A stretch of DNA of 64,000 bases from contig JABBOY010000016.1 of assembly GCA_012927585.1 (NCBI GenBank), forward strand, positions 124,001-188,000, read 5' to 3'. This document shows positions 16,464-25,015 of this stretch, piece after piece; position 1 is the first letter of the stretch; every line of letters begins with the position of its first letter. A program made the position numbers and the translations under genes. This DNA is from Glaciimonas sp. GTDB taxonomy: Bacteria > Pseudomonadota > Gammaproteobacteria > Burkholderiales > Burkholderiaceae_D. Below the pieces are notes generated by a model. That model saw only the letters and a program-made list of their open reading frames with translations, made no database searches and had not been told where the DNA came from.

Positions 16464-18776
16464 ATGGAATCGACATTGGATCAAAAGGAGGCGCGGCGTC
16501 AGGAATTGCGCCGGGCGGCACTGGAATATCATGAATTTCCGACCCCTGGCAAGATCAGTGTCACCGCAACCAAGCAGATGTCCAACCAGCGCGACCTGGC
16601 TTTGGCGTATTCTCCCGGGGTGGCTTCACCCTGCGAAGAAATCGTCGCCGATCCGTCCAGTGTCTTCAAATACACCGCCCGCGGCAATTTGGTGGCGGTC
16701 ATAACTAACGGTACGGCTGTGCTTGGACTGGGTAATATTGGCCCATTAGCGTCCAAACCAGTGATGGAAGGTAAGGGCGTTCTGTTCAAAAAATTTGCTG
16801 GTATCGATGTCTTCGATATTGAAATCAATGAGCTTGATCCGGATAAACTAGTTGATATCATCGCCTCGCTGGAGCCGACTTTCGGCGGTATCAATCTGGA
16901 AGATATCAAGGCGCCGGAATGCTTCTACATCGAGCGCAAGCTGCGCGACCGGATGAAAATTCCGGTTTTTCACGACGATCAGCACGGCACTGCGATCATC
17001 GTCTGCACTGCCATCCTGAATGGCTTGAAAGTGGTCGGTAAAGACATCAAGATGTGCAAGCTGGTGGTGTCCGGCGCCGGCGCTGCAGCGCTGGCATGCC
17101 TCGACCTGATCGTCGATCTCGGCTTCCCGATTGAAAATATTTTTGTTTCGGATCTGGCTGGCGTGGTGTATCAAGGCCGGACCGAACTGATGGATCCAGA
17201 CAAGGCCCGTTTTGCCCAGCCAACCAGTGCTCGCACACTGGCTGAATTGATGCCGGGCGCAGATATCTTTTTGGGCCTTTCTGCCGGCGGTGTCGTGAAG
17301 CCGGAAATGGTAGCCAGCATGGCGGCCAGGCCGATCGTGATGGCGCTGGCTAACCCGACCCCGGAAATTTTGCCGGAAGAAGTCAAGGCGGTGCGCCCCG
17401 ATGCGATCATCGCTACCGGCCGTTCCGACTATCCGAACCAAGTCAACAACGTATTATGCTTCCCGTACATCTTCCGCGGTGCGCTTGATTGCGGCGCGAC
17501 CACTATCACGCGCCAGATGGAAATCGCAGTGGTGCATGCGATTGCGGAACTGGCGCAAGCCGAACAATCGGATGTGGTGGCCACCACTTATGGTATCCGT
17601 AATTTGTCCTTCGGCCCCGAATACCTGATTCCGATGCCATTCGATCCGCGCCTGATGACCCGCGTGGCTCCAGCGGTGGCAAAGGCCGCAGCAGAATCCG
17701 GTGTTGCGGCCCGCCCGATTCAAGACATGCCGGCTTACGTTGAGCGCTTGCAGCAATTCGTGTATCGCAGCGGCACCTTCATGAAGCCGTTGTTCCAGAT
17801 CGCGAAAAAAGCCCCTTCAGGCAAAAAACGCATTGTCTTTGCCGAGGGCGAAGAGGAGCGGGTGCTGCGTGCGGTTCAGATCATTGTCGATGAAAAACTG
17901 GCCAAGCCGATCCTGGTGGGCCGGCCATCGGTGTTGGCGCAACGGATCGAGAAATTCGGCTTGCGCCTGAAGCTGGATGAGGATTTCGAAGTGATCAATC
18001 CCAATTTTGACGAGCGCTATCGGGATTACTGGCAAACCTTTCATCAAATGTCGCATCGCAAAGGTGTGAACGAGCAGTACGCAAAGCTGGAAATGCGCCG
18101 TCGTCACACCCTGATCGGTTCCATGATGATCCACAAAGGCGATGCCGATGGAATGATTTGCGGCACGTATGGGTCTACCCAACTGCACCTGCACTATATC
18201 GATCAGGTTCTGGGAAAACGCGAAGGGGTCAATGTGTATGCGGCAATGAACTGTCTGATCCTGCCGCAAAGCCAGTTGATTCTGGTTGACACCCACGTCA
18301 ACGAGAATCCGACTGCGGAACAACTTGCCGAAATCACCATCATGGCCGCTGAAGAGATGCGCCGTTTCGGTCTATTTCCACGCGCGGCGCTGCTGTCGCA
18401 CTCGAATTACGGCTCCAGCAACAGTGAATCGGCGCAGAAAATGCGCGCCGCGCTGGCAATTATTCAAAAGAATGCGCCAGAACTCGAAATCGACGGTGAG
18501 ATGCATGGCGATGTTGCTCTGGATTCCGCTTTACGTAAAGCGATGATGCCGGATTCTCCTTTGACCGGCGACGCCAACTTGTTGGTGATGCCGAATATCG
18601 ATGCCGCTAATATTGCTTATAACCTGCTAAAAACAGCGTCAGGCAATGGTGTCGCAATTGGGCCGATTCTGCTCGGTTGTGCCAAACCGGTGCATATCCT
18701 GACGCCGTCGGCCACTGTGCGCCGGATTGTAAACATGACAGCTCTGTGTGTGGTCGATGCGATAGCTGAACGCTAA
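16464..18776 (+). CDS. maeB: NADP-dependent malic enzyme, MaeB type
   Basis: 770 residues, the long two-domain form. Residues 1 to about 425 are malic enzyme: [26 protein letters not shown], the metal/substrate region HDDQHGTAI and the nucleotide loop [13 protein letters not shown]. Residues about 440-770 resemble phosphotransacetylase ([32 protein letters not shown]) and usually act in allosteric control rather than catalysis. It converts malate to pyruvate and CO2 and yields NADPH. It is a single gene, with the IS30 relic upstream and a good terminator downstream. Confidence 0.96.
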   Translation: MESTLDQKEARRQELRRAALEYHEFPTPGKISVTATKQMSNQRDLALAYSPGVASPCEEIVADPSSVFKYTARGNLVAVITNGTAVLGLGNIGPLASKPVMEGKGVLFKKFAGIDVFDIEINELDPDKLVDIIASLEPTFGGINLEDIKAPECFYIERKLRDRMKIPVFHDDQHGTAIIVCTAILNGLKVVGKDIKMCKLVVSGAGAAALACLDLIVDLGFPIENIFVSDLAGVVYQGRTELMDPDKARFAQPTSARTLAELMPGADIFLGLSAGGVVKPEMVASMAARPIVMALANPTPEILPEEVKAVRPDAIIATGRSDYPNQVNNVLCFPYIFRGALDCGATTITRQMEIAVVHAIAELAQAEQSDVVATTYGIRNLSFGPEYLIPMPFDPRLMTRVAPAVAKAAAESGVAARPIQDMPAYVERLQQFVYRSGTFMKPLFQIAKKAPSGKKRIVFAEGEEERVLRAVQIIVDEKLAKPILVGRPSVLAQRIEKFGLRLKLDEDFEVINPNFDERYRDYWQTFHQMSHRKGVNEQYAKLEMRRRHTLIGSMMIHKGDADGMICGTYGSTQLHLHYIDQVLGKREGVNVYAAMNCLILPQSQLILVDTHVNENPTAEQLAEITIMAAEEMRRFGLFPRAALLSHSNYGSSNSESAQKMRAALAIIQKNAPELEIDGEMHGDVALDSALRKAMMPDSPLTGDANLLVMPNIDAANIAYNLLKTASGNGVAIGPILLGCAKPVHILTPSATVRRIVNMTALCVVDAIAER

Positions 18777-18803
18777 ATACTAGATATATCTCCAGGTTGG
18801 GCA

Positions 18804-18846
18804 GCAAAAAATGCCGTTCCTCCGTCAGGAGAAACAGCATTTTTAA
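18804..18846 (+). terminator. Terminator after maeB
   Basis: AAAAAATGC pairs with GCATTTTT, enclosing an inner stem GTTCCTCC / GGAGAAAC (one mismatch) with loop GTCA. The stem ends in TTTTT, 25-70 bp after the maeB stop. On the minus strand it could also act on transcription coming the other way. Confidence 0.75.
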
Positions 18847-18903
18847 TGTGCCGGCCGTTGGATTGTCTATGGCAACAAGGTACGGCTTGCGCTGAAACCG
18901 ATC

Positions 18904-19395
18904 TCACTGCGTCTGAGATTTGGCCGGGTGGATGCGTACTGGCTTAAGCGCGGAATCTTGACTAATCTGGCACGTTTGGCTGGCATGGCGGCTATCTTTT
19001 TTTATTAAATTTTCAAGCGTGACGCCATCGAGCACATTTAGGTACGCGGTCGTAGCCGCATGCAAGATGCTTTTTAGCGTGCAATCGGAGGCATAGCTAC
19101 ACTGGAAGTTCCCGGGCGAAAAACATTCAGCCATGAAAAAATCAGTTTCGGTGTTGCGTACTACTTCACCAATATTGATATCTGCCGGTTCTTTGTTGAG
19201 CCGCAACCCGCCGTTGCGACCACGTATGGTTTCCACCATCCCACTCAAGCCCAGTTGATGCACAACCTTCATCAAATGATTCTTGGAGATGCCATGAACA
19301 TTAGCGATATCTTGAATCGTCACTAATTTATCCCGGTTCCGGCCCAAGTGCATCAGGGTGCGTAATGTGTAGTCGGTATAAGCAGTTAATCTCAT
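18904..19395 (-). CDS. nsrR: Rrf2-family nitric oxide-sensing repressor NsrR
   Basis: 163 residues from the ATG at 19395 (MRLTAYTDYTLR); a 12-residue longer frame is not family-like. The winged helix contains IQDIANVHGISKNHLMKVV and the wing GRNGGLRL. The [4Fe-4S] ligands of NsrR are all present: Cys91, Cys99 and Cys105 (CFSPGNFQCSYASDC) and Asp8, the fourth ligand known in Streptomyces NsrR. Nitrosylation of the cluster releases DNA. Likely targets here include nnrS, which has a matching operator at 49052-49074. The C-terminal ~25 residues are an extra tail. It is transcribed away from maeB's terminator, with 218 bp of AT-rich DNA upstream. Confidence 0.9.
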   Translation of the reverse strand: MRLTAYTDYTLRTLMHLGRNRDKLVTIQDIANVHGISKNHLMKVVHQLGLSGMVETIRGRNGGLRLNKEPADINIGEVVRNTETDFFMAECFSPGNFQCSYASDCTLKSILHAATTAYLNVLDGVTLENLIKKDSRHASQTCQISQDSALKPVRIHPAKSQTQ

Positions 19396-19613
19396 TGCTG
19401 GTTCCAAGCCTGTTAAAGAGTGATGCCGCACATGCTATGTCATACAATAATAATGCAGTATTTATTATATATGTTATTGGGAATCAAGCTTGGAAACTGC
19501 AATTAGACTGGAGATACTGTGTGCGTAAAGAGCAACGGGCACGTTTTGGAAAGGCGGCAAAAATGTCCTGTATGAAGCCATGAAGCAGGAAAATTGGAAC
19601 TGATCGCCCCGAC

Positions 19614-20402
19614 TCAAAGTGAAACATTCATGCCGAGTGGCGGCGTGTACATCTCCTGCGTCATCAGATCCACTCCGCACGACAGCGATTCGATCCAGTC
19701 AAGAAATTGCCCGATGACCACACGCCCCTTGAGCGGCGCACCATGTTGCGGCACGATCCATTCTGGATCGATGGCACGCACCATGTTGACCCAATAGCGG
19801 CACACCTTGTTGGACACCATGTATCTGGTGTGAAAGCTGCGCATGAAGGGCAAGTGCTGCGCAAAATCGGTCACTGGCACAACCCGGTCGCGCGGCAATA
19901 TCGATGCGCCCATATCGCCCGAAAACAGGATGCGGCTGACCGGGTCGTAAAATTGTAAATTCCCTTCGGAATGAAGGAAGTGTGCCGGCAGAATTTGGAA
20001 TGTGGTCGAACCGAACGGCAACAATGTTCCCTGATCTGGCACCGCAATGATGCGTCCTTCGGCCTTTCCCTGCGGGCAGAAATGCGGCACGAAGCGTGAC
20101 CAGAGCGCTGAAATCAGTAACTTGGTTTCGGAGCCGGTCAGCCAGCGCGGCAGCGAAGCGATAATGTCCGGGTCGGCATGTGAGGCGAAAATATATTTGA
20201 GTTTTTTGGGCGAAAAATACTTGGACATCGCCATGTACAGTTCGTTGTAGGTCATCACACCCCCCGGATCGAGCAGAATCCCGTTGCCATCCTGCACGAT
20301 CAGAAACTGGTTGGACTGCACAACTTCCCTCGCGCCTTCATCCGCGAGATCAGAAAACATGAGGCAGACGTGTTGCTCGTTTTTAAAAAGTTCGAATGCC
20401 AT
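19614..20402 (-). CDS. MBL-fold oxygen-binding diiron (ODP) family protein
   Basis: 262 residues of a metallo-beta-lactamase fold related to the diiron domain of flavodiiron proteins. Candidate metal ligands are His-x-Asp-x-Asp in SHADPDI, His in FLHSEGNL, Asp in FSGDMG and His in VPQHG. The flavodoxin domain of true NO reductases (NorV) is absent, so it would need a partner for electrons. Reduction of NO or O2, or a sensing role, is possible but not shown. It lies upstream of nsrR on the same strand, with about 220 bp between, inside the nitrosative-stress region. Confidence 0.8.
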   Translation of the reverse strand: MAFELFKNEQHVCLMFSDLADEGAREVVQSNQFLIVQDGNGILLDPGGVMTYNELYMAMSKYFSPKKLKYIFASHADPDIIASLPRWLTGSETKLLISALWSRFVPHFCPQGKAEGRIIAVPDQGTLLPFGSTTFQILPAHFLHSEGNLQFYDPVSRILFSGDMGASILPRDRVVPVTDFAQHLPFMRSFHTRYMVSNKVCRYWVNMVRAIDPEWIVPQHGAPLKGRVVIGQFLDWIESLSCGVDLMTQEMYTPPLGMNVSL

Positions 20403-20511
20403 GGCTGTCTCTACTGCTTAAAACTATCATTATAGTCAATTATTTTCAGTGTTCGATTACCATTAATTATCCCTGGCATTGCTGCTTGCGAACACACGGA
20501 GACAATTCCGT

Positions 20512-20649
20512 GTGCCTGGCTATATCGTGTTTTCGATAGGCGTGTTTTTCCTGGTACTTTTTGCTGTGCGATTACTTATCGGAGCCAGGCGCGCCCAGGA
20601 AAAAATAGTGTCAGCAATAATGTCAGCATTAGGTTTGCTCAAAGATTGA
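20512..20649 (+). CDS. Possible small single-span membrane protein (45 aa)
   Basis: A GTG-started frame of 45 codons, behind CGGAG with 10-bp spacing. It reads MPGYIVFSIGVFFLVLFAVR then LLIGARRAQEKIV and ends GLLKD. One clean transmembrane helix at residues 4-24 is followed by a basic GARR stop-transfer motif and an amphipathic tail, as expected of a real small membrane protein. I do not recognise the family. It lies 76 bp upstream of a DUF2249 gene on the same strand, so a shared transcript is possible. The frame is open further upstream to 20467 without a better start. Confidence 0.4.
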   Translation: MPGYIVFSIGVFFLVLFAVRLLIGARRAQEKIVSAIMSALGLLKD

Positions 20650-20725
20650 TGGTTCTTTCGGAGCAGGCCGCTGTAATTGCCGGCCTGTTCCACTATTTTT
20701 TTGTCGTTTTACAAGGAGTTTTATC

Positions 20726-20989
20726 ATGGTTCACGATTGTTCACTGCCAACCATAGCCCAGGGAATTTATCCGTTTGAAGCGCGCGGCGTCACCAAGCGT
20801 TTTCGGCACGCAGCGATTTTTGGCGCACTGGAAGCCTTGCTGCCGGGCGAAACCATGCGTTTCTGCAACGATCATGACCCACTGCCACTGCTGGCGCAAA
20901 TCAATGGGCATTATGGTACGGGCGTCAAGATTGCCTATGTATCGCGTGAACCGGGCGAAATCGTCATCGATTTTCAGGTGATGCGTTAA
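20726..20989 (+). CDS. DUF2249 domain protein
   Basis: 87 residues forming one DUF2249 domain (GIYPFEARGVTKRFRHAAIF, LPGETMRFCNDHDPLPLLAQ, REPGEIVIDFQV). The core HDPLPLLAQ is the family's hallmark. Such proteins are small, TusA-like in fold and often found with hemerythrins and denitrification genes; no biochemical role is established. AAGGAG lies before the ATG. A second DUF2249 protein is encoded at 28316-28540. Confidence 0.85.
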   Translation: MVHDCSLPTIAQGIYPFEARGVTKRFRHAAIFGALEALLPGETMRFCNDHDPLPLLAQINGHYGTGVKIAYVSREPGEIVIDFQVMR

Positions 20990-21040
20990 TTGATAGCTTG
21001 CCTGTATTTAAAATGGTGCCGCTTGGCTGCTATAGTGCGT

Positions 21041-21054
21041 TTGATTTACACTAA
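21041..21054. promoter_or_regulatory. Possible weak FNR/Dnr-type box before uspA
   Basis: TTGAT, TTAC, then ACTAA matches 8 of 10 conserved positions of TTGAT-N4-ATCAA. Its centre is about 82 bp before the uspA ATG. The match is imperfect and could be chance. Confidence 0.3.
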
Positions 21055-21129
21055 CGCGTAGCCAAAGCAGGGCGTTATTGCTGCTCAATGCGCCTGCATA
21101 ATCGATGTCATAACAGGGAAGGTAAGAAT

Positions 21130-21582
21130 ATGTTCAAGACGATTCTGGTGCCAACGGATGGTTCATCCTTGTCAGATCAGGCAATTAATGCGGCGATCGA
21201 ATTCGCCCAGACCACGGGCGGAAAAATTGTCGGCTTGTCGGTAGCCGAGCCCTATCCATATACGCCGTTGACCGATGGTTCGATTACGGTGGACGCGAAT
21301 AACTATGAAGAAAAAATGCACGAAATGGCGCAAATGCACGTCCGCAAAATAGCGGATGCGGCACAAGCAGCAAATGTTCCGTGCGAAACCTGCGTGCGTC
21401 AATCGTTCAGCCCGCATGAAGAAATTATCAGCGTTGCCATCAAACACAATTGCGACGTTATTTTCATGGCATCGCATGGTCGAAAAGGACTGAGCAGATT
21501 GTTTGTCGGCAGCGAAACGCAAAAAGTGCTGGCGCATTCGACGATCCCGGTTCTAGTGTTCCGCCAGGGTTCACCAGATTAA
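21130..21582 (+). CDS. Universal stress protein UspA family
   Basis: 150 residues from the ATG at 21130, which follows GGGAAGGTAAG; an upstream ATG at 21088 is not family-like. It starts MFKTILVPTDGSSLSDQA and carries the ATP-binding loop G-x2-G-x9-G(S) in HGRKGLSRLFVGSETQKV with final IPVLVFR. It is a cytoplasmic dimeric nucleotide-binding protein linked to survival under stress; in denitrifiers such proteins are often induced when oxygen falls. A 6-bp hairpin (AAGCCC/GGGCTT) about 45 bp downstream could stop transcription weakly. Confidence 0.92.
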   Translation: MFKTILVPTDGSSLSDQAINAAIEFAQTTGGKIVGLSVAEPYPYTPLTDGSITVDANNYEEKMHEMAQMHVRKIADAAQAANVPCETCVRQSFSPHEEIISVAIKHNCDVIFMASHGRKGLSRLFVGSETQKVLAHSTIPVLVFRQGSPD

Positions 21583-21720
21583 GAGATTCACGGATTCACA
21601 ATTAACTATTAGTAATTAACAAGCAAAGCCCTGCAGACTGGGCTTGCAGTTCCATGTTGTGCCTGAGTTTCATCTATGTGCAGCAACTCTTCAGAAGTCG
21701 GCAAAATCGAAACTTTCCCC

Positions 21721-22101
21721 ATGAGTTACCTTGCCCTTAAACATTTCCATGTCACTTGCGCCGTACTCAGCGGCAGTTTGTTTTTGCTGCGCGGGTTTTG
21801 GATGCTAGTGGATTCGCCCATCCTGCAGCGGCGCTGGGTCAGGATTGCGCCGCATGTCATCGATACCTTGCTGCTCACTAGCGCGTTGGTTATGGTGTTC
21901 TGGAGCAGCCAGTATCCGTTTGTGCAGAATTGGTTGACGGCCAAAGTCATCGCTTTAGTGGTTTATATCGGACTGGGTACCGTGGCGTTAAAACGCGGCA
22001 AAACCAAGACGGTTCGAGTGGCTGCGTTTATCAGCGCACTGCTGGTATTTGCCTACATTGTGGGTGTGGCGCTGACCCGGCAGGCAGCGATTATCGGGTA
22101 A
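21721..22101 (+). CDS. SirB2 family membrane protein
   Basis: 126 residues with four hydrophobic segments. It matches the SirB family (LALKHFHVTCAVLSGSLFLL, RIAPHVIDTLLLTSALVMV, WLTAKVIALVVYIGLGTVAL). The family was named after an invasion-gene regulator, but its molecular role is unknown. I start at the ATG at 21721 (MSYLALKHFHV) because the 15 residues encoded upstream from 21676 are not family-like; neither start has a clear ribosome site. It follows uspA by about 140 bp. Confidence 0.78.
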   Translation: MSYLALKHFHVTCAVLSGSLFLLRGFWMLVDSPILQRRWVRIAPHVIDTLLLTSALVMVFWSSQYPFVQNWLTAKVIALVVYIGLGTVALKRGKTKTVRVAAFISALLVFAYIVGVALTRQAAIIG

Positions 22102-22123
22102 TGCAAAATCACTGCACACACCT

Positions 22124-22137
22124 GCGCCAATAGGCGC
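22124..22137. terminator. Small GC hairpin after sirB2-like gene
   Basis: GCGCC-AATA-GGCGC, followed by TTTCC, 23 bp after the stop. The stem is short and the T-run poor. It lies between convergent genes, so it may stop either transcript. Confidence 0.35.
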
Positions 22138-22201
22138 TTTCCGTCGCACTTGCTCTAGGAAAGAAAGATTCTTGGTACATTTAACTGGATTTCATTAATA
22201 T

Positions 22202-22253
22202 ACTGTAATATGTATTATTGATATACGCAATAGAATAATGCGGAAAATGGTAT
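22202..22253. repeat. AT-rich element resembling one at 41517-41565
   Basis: The stretch ATATACGCAATA...TGCGG...ATGGTAT closely resembles ATATCGCAATA...TGCGG...ATGGCAT at about 41533-41564. Both lie between convergent genes, downstream of minus-strand genes. By eye it may be a short dispersed element. Confidence 0.35.
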
Positions 22254-22257
22254 GTTT

Positions 22258-22743
22258 TTAAAATTTATTTGGGAGTATATAGGTATTGGTAACTGGTGTT
22301 ATGCATGCGGCTATTTTTTTCGTGCCTTTCGTGTCTTTTGCGGACGAGTTCGTAACAACAGTTAACTGAGGCTTCAGGTCCGCCACTACGCGGGCGATTA
22401 CGGTTTCGGACTGCGCCGGGTCAAAATCTTCGTGAAGCCGTTTTTTGACGCCGTATTCTTGCAGTTGGTGATAACTATCCGGCGCAATGTCGTGCCGCGA
22501 CAGACAATTCCTGGCGCACGCCAACGCGCAACCGTCGAGCGCGATAATGCGGCGACCGGATTTTGCAATTTTCAGCAGGTACGGCACGTCGCCCCCGATG
22601 CCGGCGATGCACGACATTTCGGCCACGCCGCGTCGATCGAGTTGCAAGGCGACATGGTTGGCCAGTTGCGCCGCGCTCGAACAACCGGAGCACGAGTAGA
22701 CCAGCGGTAGATTTGCAGTTTTCGCGGCATCTTTCGCACGCAT
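22258..22743 (-). CDS. DGC-domain putative zinc-binding protein
   Basis: 161 residues with cysteine motifs of the DGC family (PF08859-type): CSGCSSAAQLAN near residue 18, MSCIAGIGGD, and ALDGCALACARNCL near residue 70. These cysteines probably bind zinc; the function is unknown, though the family is common beside anaerobic respiration genes. The family-like part ends near residue 127 (VVADLKPQLTVV). The last ~33 residues (SSAKDTKGTKK...) are encoded partly by a dispersed DNA repeat, so the natural stop may have been lost. It is the last gene of the minus-strand ubi operon, 57 bp after ubiT. Confidence 0.8.
   Translation of the reverse strand: MRAKDAAKTANLPLVYSCSGCSSAAQLANHVALQLDRRGVAEMSCIAGIGGDVPYLLKIAKSGRRIIALDGCALACARNCLSRHDIAPDSYHQLQEYGVKKRLHEDFDPAQSETVIARVVADLKPQLTVVTNSSAKDTKGTKKIAACITPVTNTYILPNKF
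22311..22341. repeat. Second copy of the CACGAAAGGCACGAA-type repeat
   Basis: The complement reads GCAAAAGACACGAAAGG then CACGAAAAAAA, the same unit as the inverted arms at 3963-4055. It lies inside the 3' end of the DGC-protein gene and encodes AKDTKGTKK. Confidence 0.55.
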
Positions 22744-22800
22744 GAAAAAATCCTTTTTCTTTAAAAATTCTAAAAACCTGCACTGCTGTTGCTGCCAAAA

Positions 22801-23271
22801 TCACGCTTTCAGTTTCGCCTTCATGCGCGCCATCACATTTTCCGGCGACAACTGGCTCAGGTGAAAAACCGGTAGTTCAATCGCATCGATGGTGTTTTTC
22901 ATCAGCAAACCCAGTTCGGTGTCGCCTTCCATCGAAAGCCGCCTGCTGAAAAACAGAGTGTCGGGATCTTCCTGACGCTGCGCCAGCAACAGAAAATCGT
23001 GCGCGCTGGCGCTGATTATCAGATCGGCCGCGCCCATGTTGCGGCAGGCAGAAAAACTCTTGTGCAGCCATTGAAAGTCAAACGACAATTGCGCGTCGCG
23101 AACCGTGATGCGCATTTTTTTATCGACAAGCGACTCTCGCACATCGGCTGGCAAGCTCTTCAAAAGCGCCAGATTCAGTGCGGCAACAAATAAGAATGAG
23201 CCCGGATAAGCGGGCAACAGCGACAGCAATTTGCCCACTTGTTTTGGTATCACGTAACGGCTTTGATGCAT
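22801..23271 (-). CDS. ubiT: SCP2-domain ubiquinone accessory factor UbiT
   Basis: 156 residues with one SCP2 sterol-carrier-like domain (LLSLLPAYPGSFLFVAALNL, then DLIISASAHDFLLLAQRQED and the typical RLSMEGDTELGLLMKNTIDA). In E. coli UbiT (YhbT) binds lipids and works with UbiU and UbiV to make ubiquinone without oxygen. The presence of ubiV and ubiU just upstream on the same strand makes the assignment firm. It starts 15 bp after the hly-III stop. Confidence 0.9.
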   Translation of the reverse strand: MHQSRYVIPKQVGKLLSLLPAYPGSFLFVAALNLALLKSLPADVRESLVDKKMRITVRDAQLSFDFQWLHKSFSACRNMGAADLIISASAHDFLLLAQRQEDPDTLFFSRRLSMEGDTELGLLMKNTIDAIELPVFHLSQLSPENVMARMKAKLKA

Positions 23272-23286
23272 GAGTACTCCCCATTT

Positions 23287-23904
23287 TTATACTACGTAGA
23301 GCAATACGGCAAAGTAATGGCAACCGCTGCCGCCCAGAACGAATAGGTGCCAGACGCCATGTCCATGGCGTATTTTTTTGTCGTACACATAAAAAATAAT
23401 ACCAATCGTATACAGTAGTCCACCTGCTGCCAGCCAGGCAAATCCCGCCCAGGTCAGGGCCGATATCAGCGGCATAATCGCCACCAGAGCCAGCCATCCC
23501 ATCAGAATGTAAATCACTAGCGACAACAGGCGCGCCCCTTTGGCAAACCAGATTTCCTGCACAATTCCCAGCAGTGCCAAGCCCCATACCGCGCCGAACA
23601 AGGACCAGCCCCAAGCGCCGCGCAGCGTCACCAACACAAAAGGGGTGTAGCTGCCGGCAATCAACAGATAAATCGCACAATGATCGAACTTGCGCAGCAC
23701 ATCCTTGGCCGGCCCGCGCGCGCTGTGATACACGGTGGAGCCGACATACAGTGTCAACAGCATCGCGCCATAGATGCTGACGCTGACGATTTTCCAAGGA
23801 TCGCCCAGGCGCGCGGCGAGCACAATCAGCAGCACTGACCCGATTGCGGCCAATACTGCACCGATCAAATGGCTGATGCTGTTGAATTTTTCACCGTAAT
23901 ACAT
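23287..23904 (-). CDS. Hemolysin III / PAQR-family membrane protein
   Basis: 205 residues and seven hydrophobic segments. Conserved histidines of the family are visible: GSTVYHSARG, KFDHCAIYLLIAGSYTPF and the last helix GVWHLFVLGGSGCHYFAVLLYVV. These form the metal site of the alkaline-ceramidase-like CREST superfamily. Bacterial members (TrhA/YqfA) influence membrane energetics or lipid composition; true haemolysin activity is doubtful. It is placed between ubiV and ubiT, an unusual insertion in that operon, so a link to membrane quinone or lipid state is conceivable but unproven. Confidence 0.9.
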   Translation of the reverse strand: MYYGEKFNSISHLIGAVLAAIGSVLLIVLAARLGDPWKIVSVSIYGAMLLTLYVGSTVYHSARGPAKDVLRKFDHCAIYLLIAGSYTPFVLVTLRGAWGWSLFGAVWGLALLGIVQEIWFAKGARLLSLVIYILMGWLALVAIMPLISALTWAGFAWLAAGGLLYTIGIIFYVYDKKIRHGHGVWHLFVLGGSGCHYFAVLLYVV

Positions 23905-23994
23905 ACAGCTAAAGCTCCTTCAAAAATCTGCTGCGCACGAACTGTAGCGCTGGTCATGATTTCGGGAGGAGTCTATCCGTTCTTCCATCCATGA

Positions 23995-24885
23995 TTACGC
24001 AACCAGCAGTTCAAGCCCCGGTTTTCCATACCAGTAACCGTTGCAGGCTTGATCCGGCATTATTGTACGCATCGTTTCCATCGCCTCGGCCGGTGACGCC
24101 TGCTGCGCCAGTACTGCATGGAATAGTGTGATGATTTCCTCGGTGTGCTGGGACTGTGGGCTAATCCGCACCACATCTACTCCCAAGTCGCGCATTTGGG
24201 TTAGCTCATTGAGCAAATTGTAGACCAGTGCGGATTGGGTCTGGATGCCGTTAAGTACCAGAAAATCCTTGCTTTCGCGGGTTTGCAGCATCAATCCATC
24301 TGCATAATCCATGCAGACGAACTGGCAATTGTCTTTCGGCAGGTTGTGGTGCCGTGCAGTAAAGCAGCGCGCCGAGAATGCCAGCGGCATGCGGCCGTAA
24401 GCGAATACTTCGGTTTCCATTCCCTTTGGCCGACTAGCCTGCATCTGCGCCAGATCATCGCGGTTCATTTCAAGCGGCATCACCCAGCGTTTGGCACCCA
24501 GACCGGCTACAAGTTCAAGCGCAGGGGGGTTATATAAATTAAGGTGCTGTCCAGCAATGAAAGGAGTTTTGGCGCTCAAGCAATGCACCGCACCCATATC
24601 GTTGGCTTCGACCGTGAATGCGCCATTTTCAGTGATTTTGCGCAAGTTGGCGGTGTCCGCGCCGGACTCGATCAATACCAGCGTCGATAGCACCACTTCT
24701 TTGCCGGCAGCATGCAGGCGTTCGGCAATTGCCAGCCAATCGGACGGGCGCAATTCATGGCGGCGCGAGCACACCGTTTCGCCCAGATAGACGATGTCGA
24801 CGGCGGAGTTGGCGATGGTTTCATAGAACTTGAATACGTCATCGCGGCTCCAGTAATACAGTATCGGACCTAAAGCAAGTTTCAA
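23995..24885 (-). CDS. ubiV: U32-family protein UbiV, oxygen-independent ubiquinone hydroxylation
   Basis: 296 residues if started at the TTG at 24885 (KLALGPILYYW follows), 7 bp after AGGAGA. The frame extends upstream to 24999, but those 38 residues do not belong to UbiV. An out-of-frame ATG lies between the ribosome site and the TTG. Cys39 in GETVCSRR, numbered as in E. coli, and the later SARC, DNC and FVC cysteines supply the [4Fe-4S] ligands. With UbiU it hydroxylates ubiquinone intermediates using prephenate as oxygen donor. It lies 130 bp after ubiU. Confidence 0.92.
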   Translation of the reverse strand: MKLALGPILYYWSRDDVFKFYETIANSAVDIVYLGETVCSRRHELRPSDWLAIAERLHAAGKEVVLSTLVLIESGADTANLRKITENGAFTVEANDMGAVHCLSAKTPFIAGQHLNLYNPPALELVAGLGAKRWVMPLEMNRDDLAQMQASRPKGMETEVFAYGRMPLAFSARCFTARHHNLPKDNCQFVCMDYADGLMLQTRESKDFLVLNGIQTQSALVYNLLNELTQMRDLGVDVVRISPQSQHTEEIITLFHAVLAQQASPAEAMETMRTIMPDQACNGYWYGKPGLELLVA

Positions 24886-25015
24886 AATGCATTCTCCTGT
24901 GCAGTTATTTTTTTCACCGTCAATCGTGAACGCGAAGGCAAGTGTGGACAAAACGCAGGCAGTACGGAGGACTGTAGTTGCAACTAGCGAAGCCCACAAT
25001 TGAATTAAAAATGCA

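Noticed and set aside
21590-21660. Hairpin AAGCCC/GGGCTT after uspA as a terminator
   Set aside because: Stem of 6 bp, 8-nt loop and no T-run; mentioned only under uspA.
23120-23797. Long 225-codon minus-strand frame overlapping the hly-III gene
   Set aside because: It is a shadow of the hly-III and ubiT genes in another frame; its composition is rich in Arg/Cys and shows no family.
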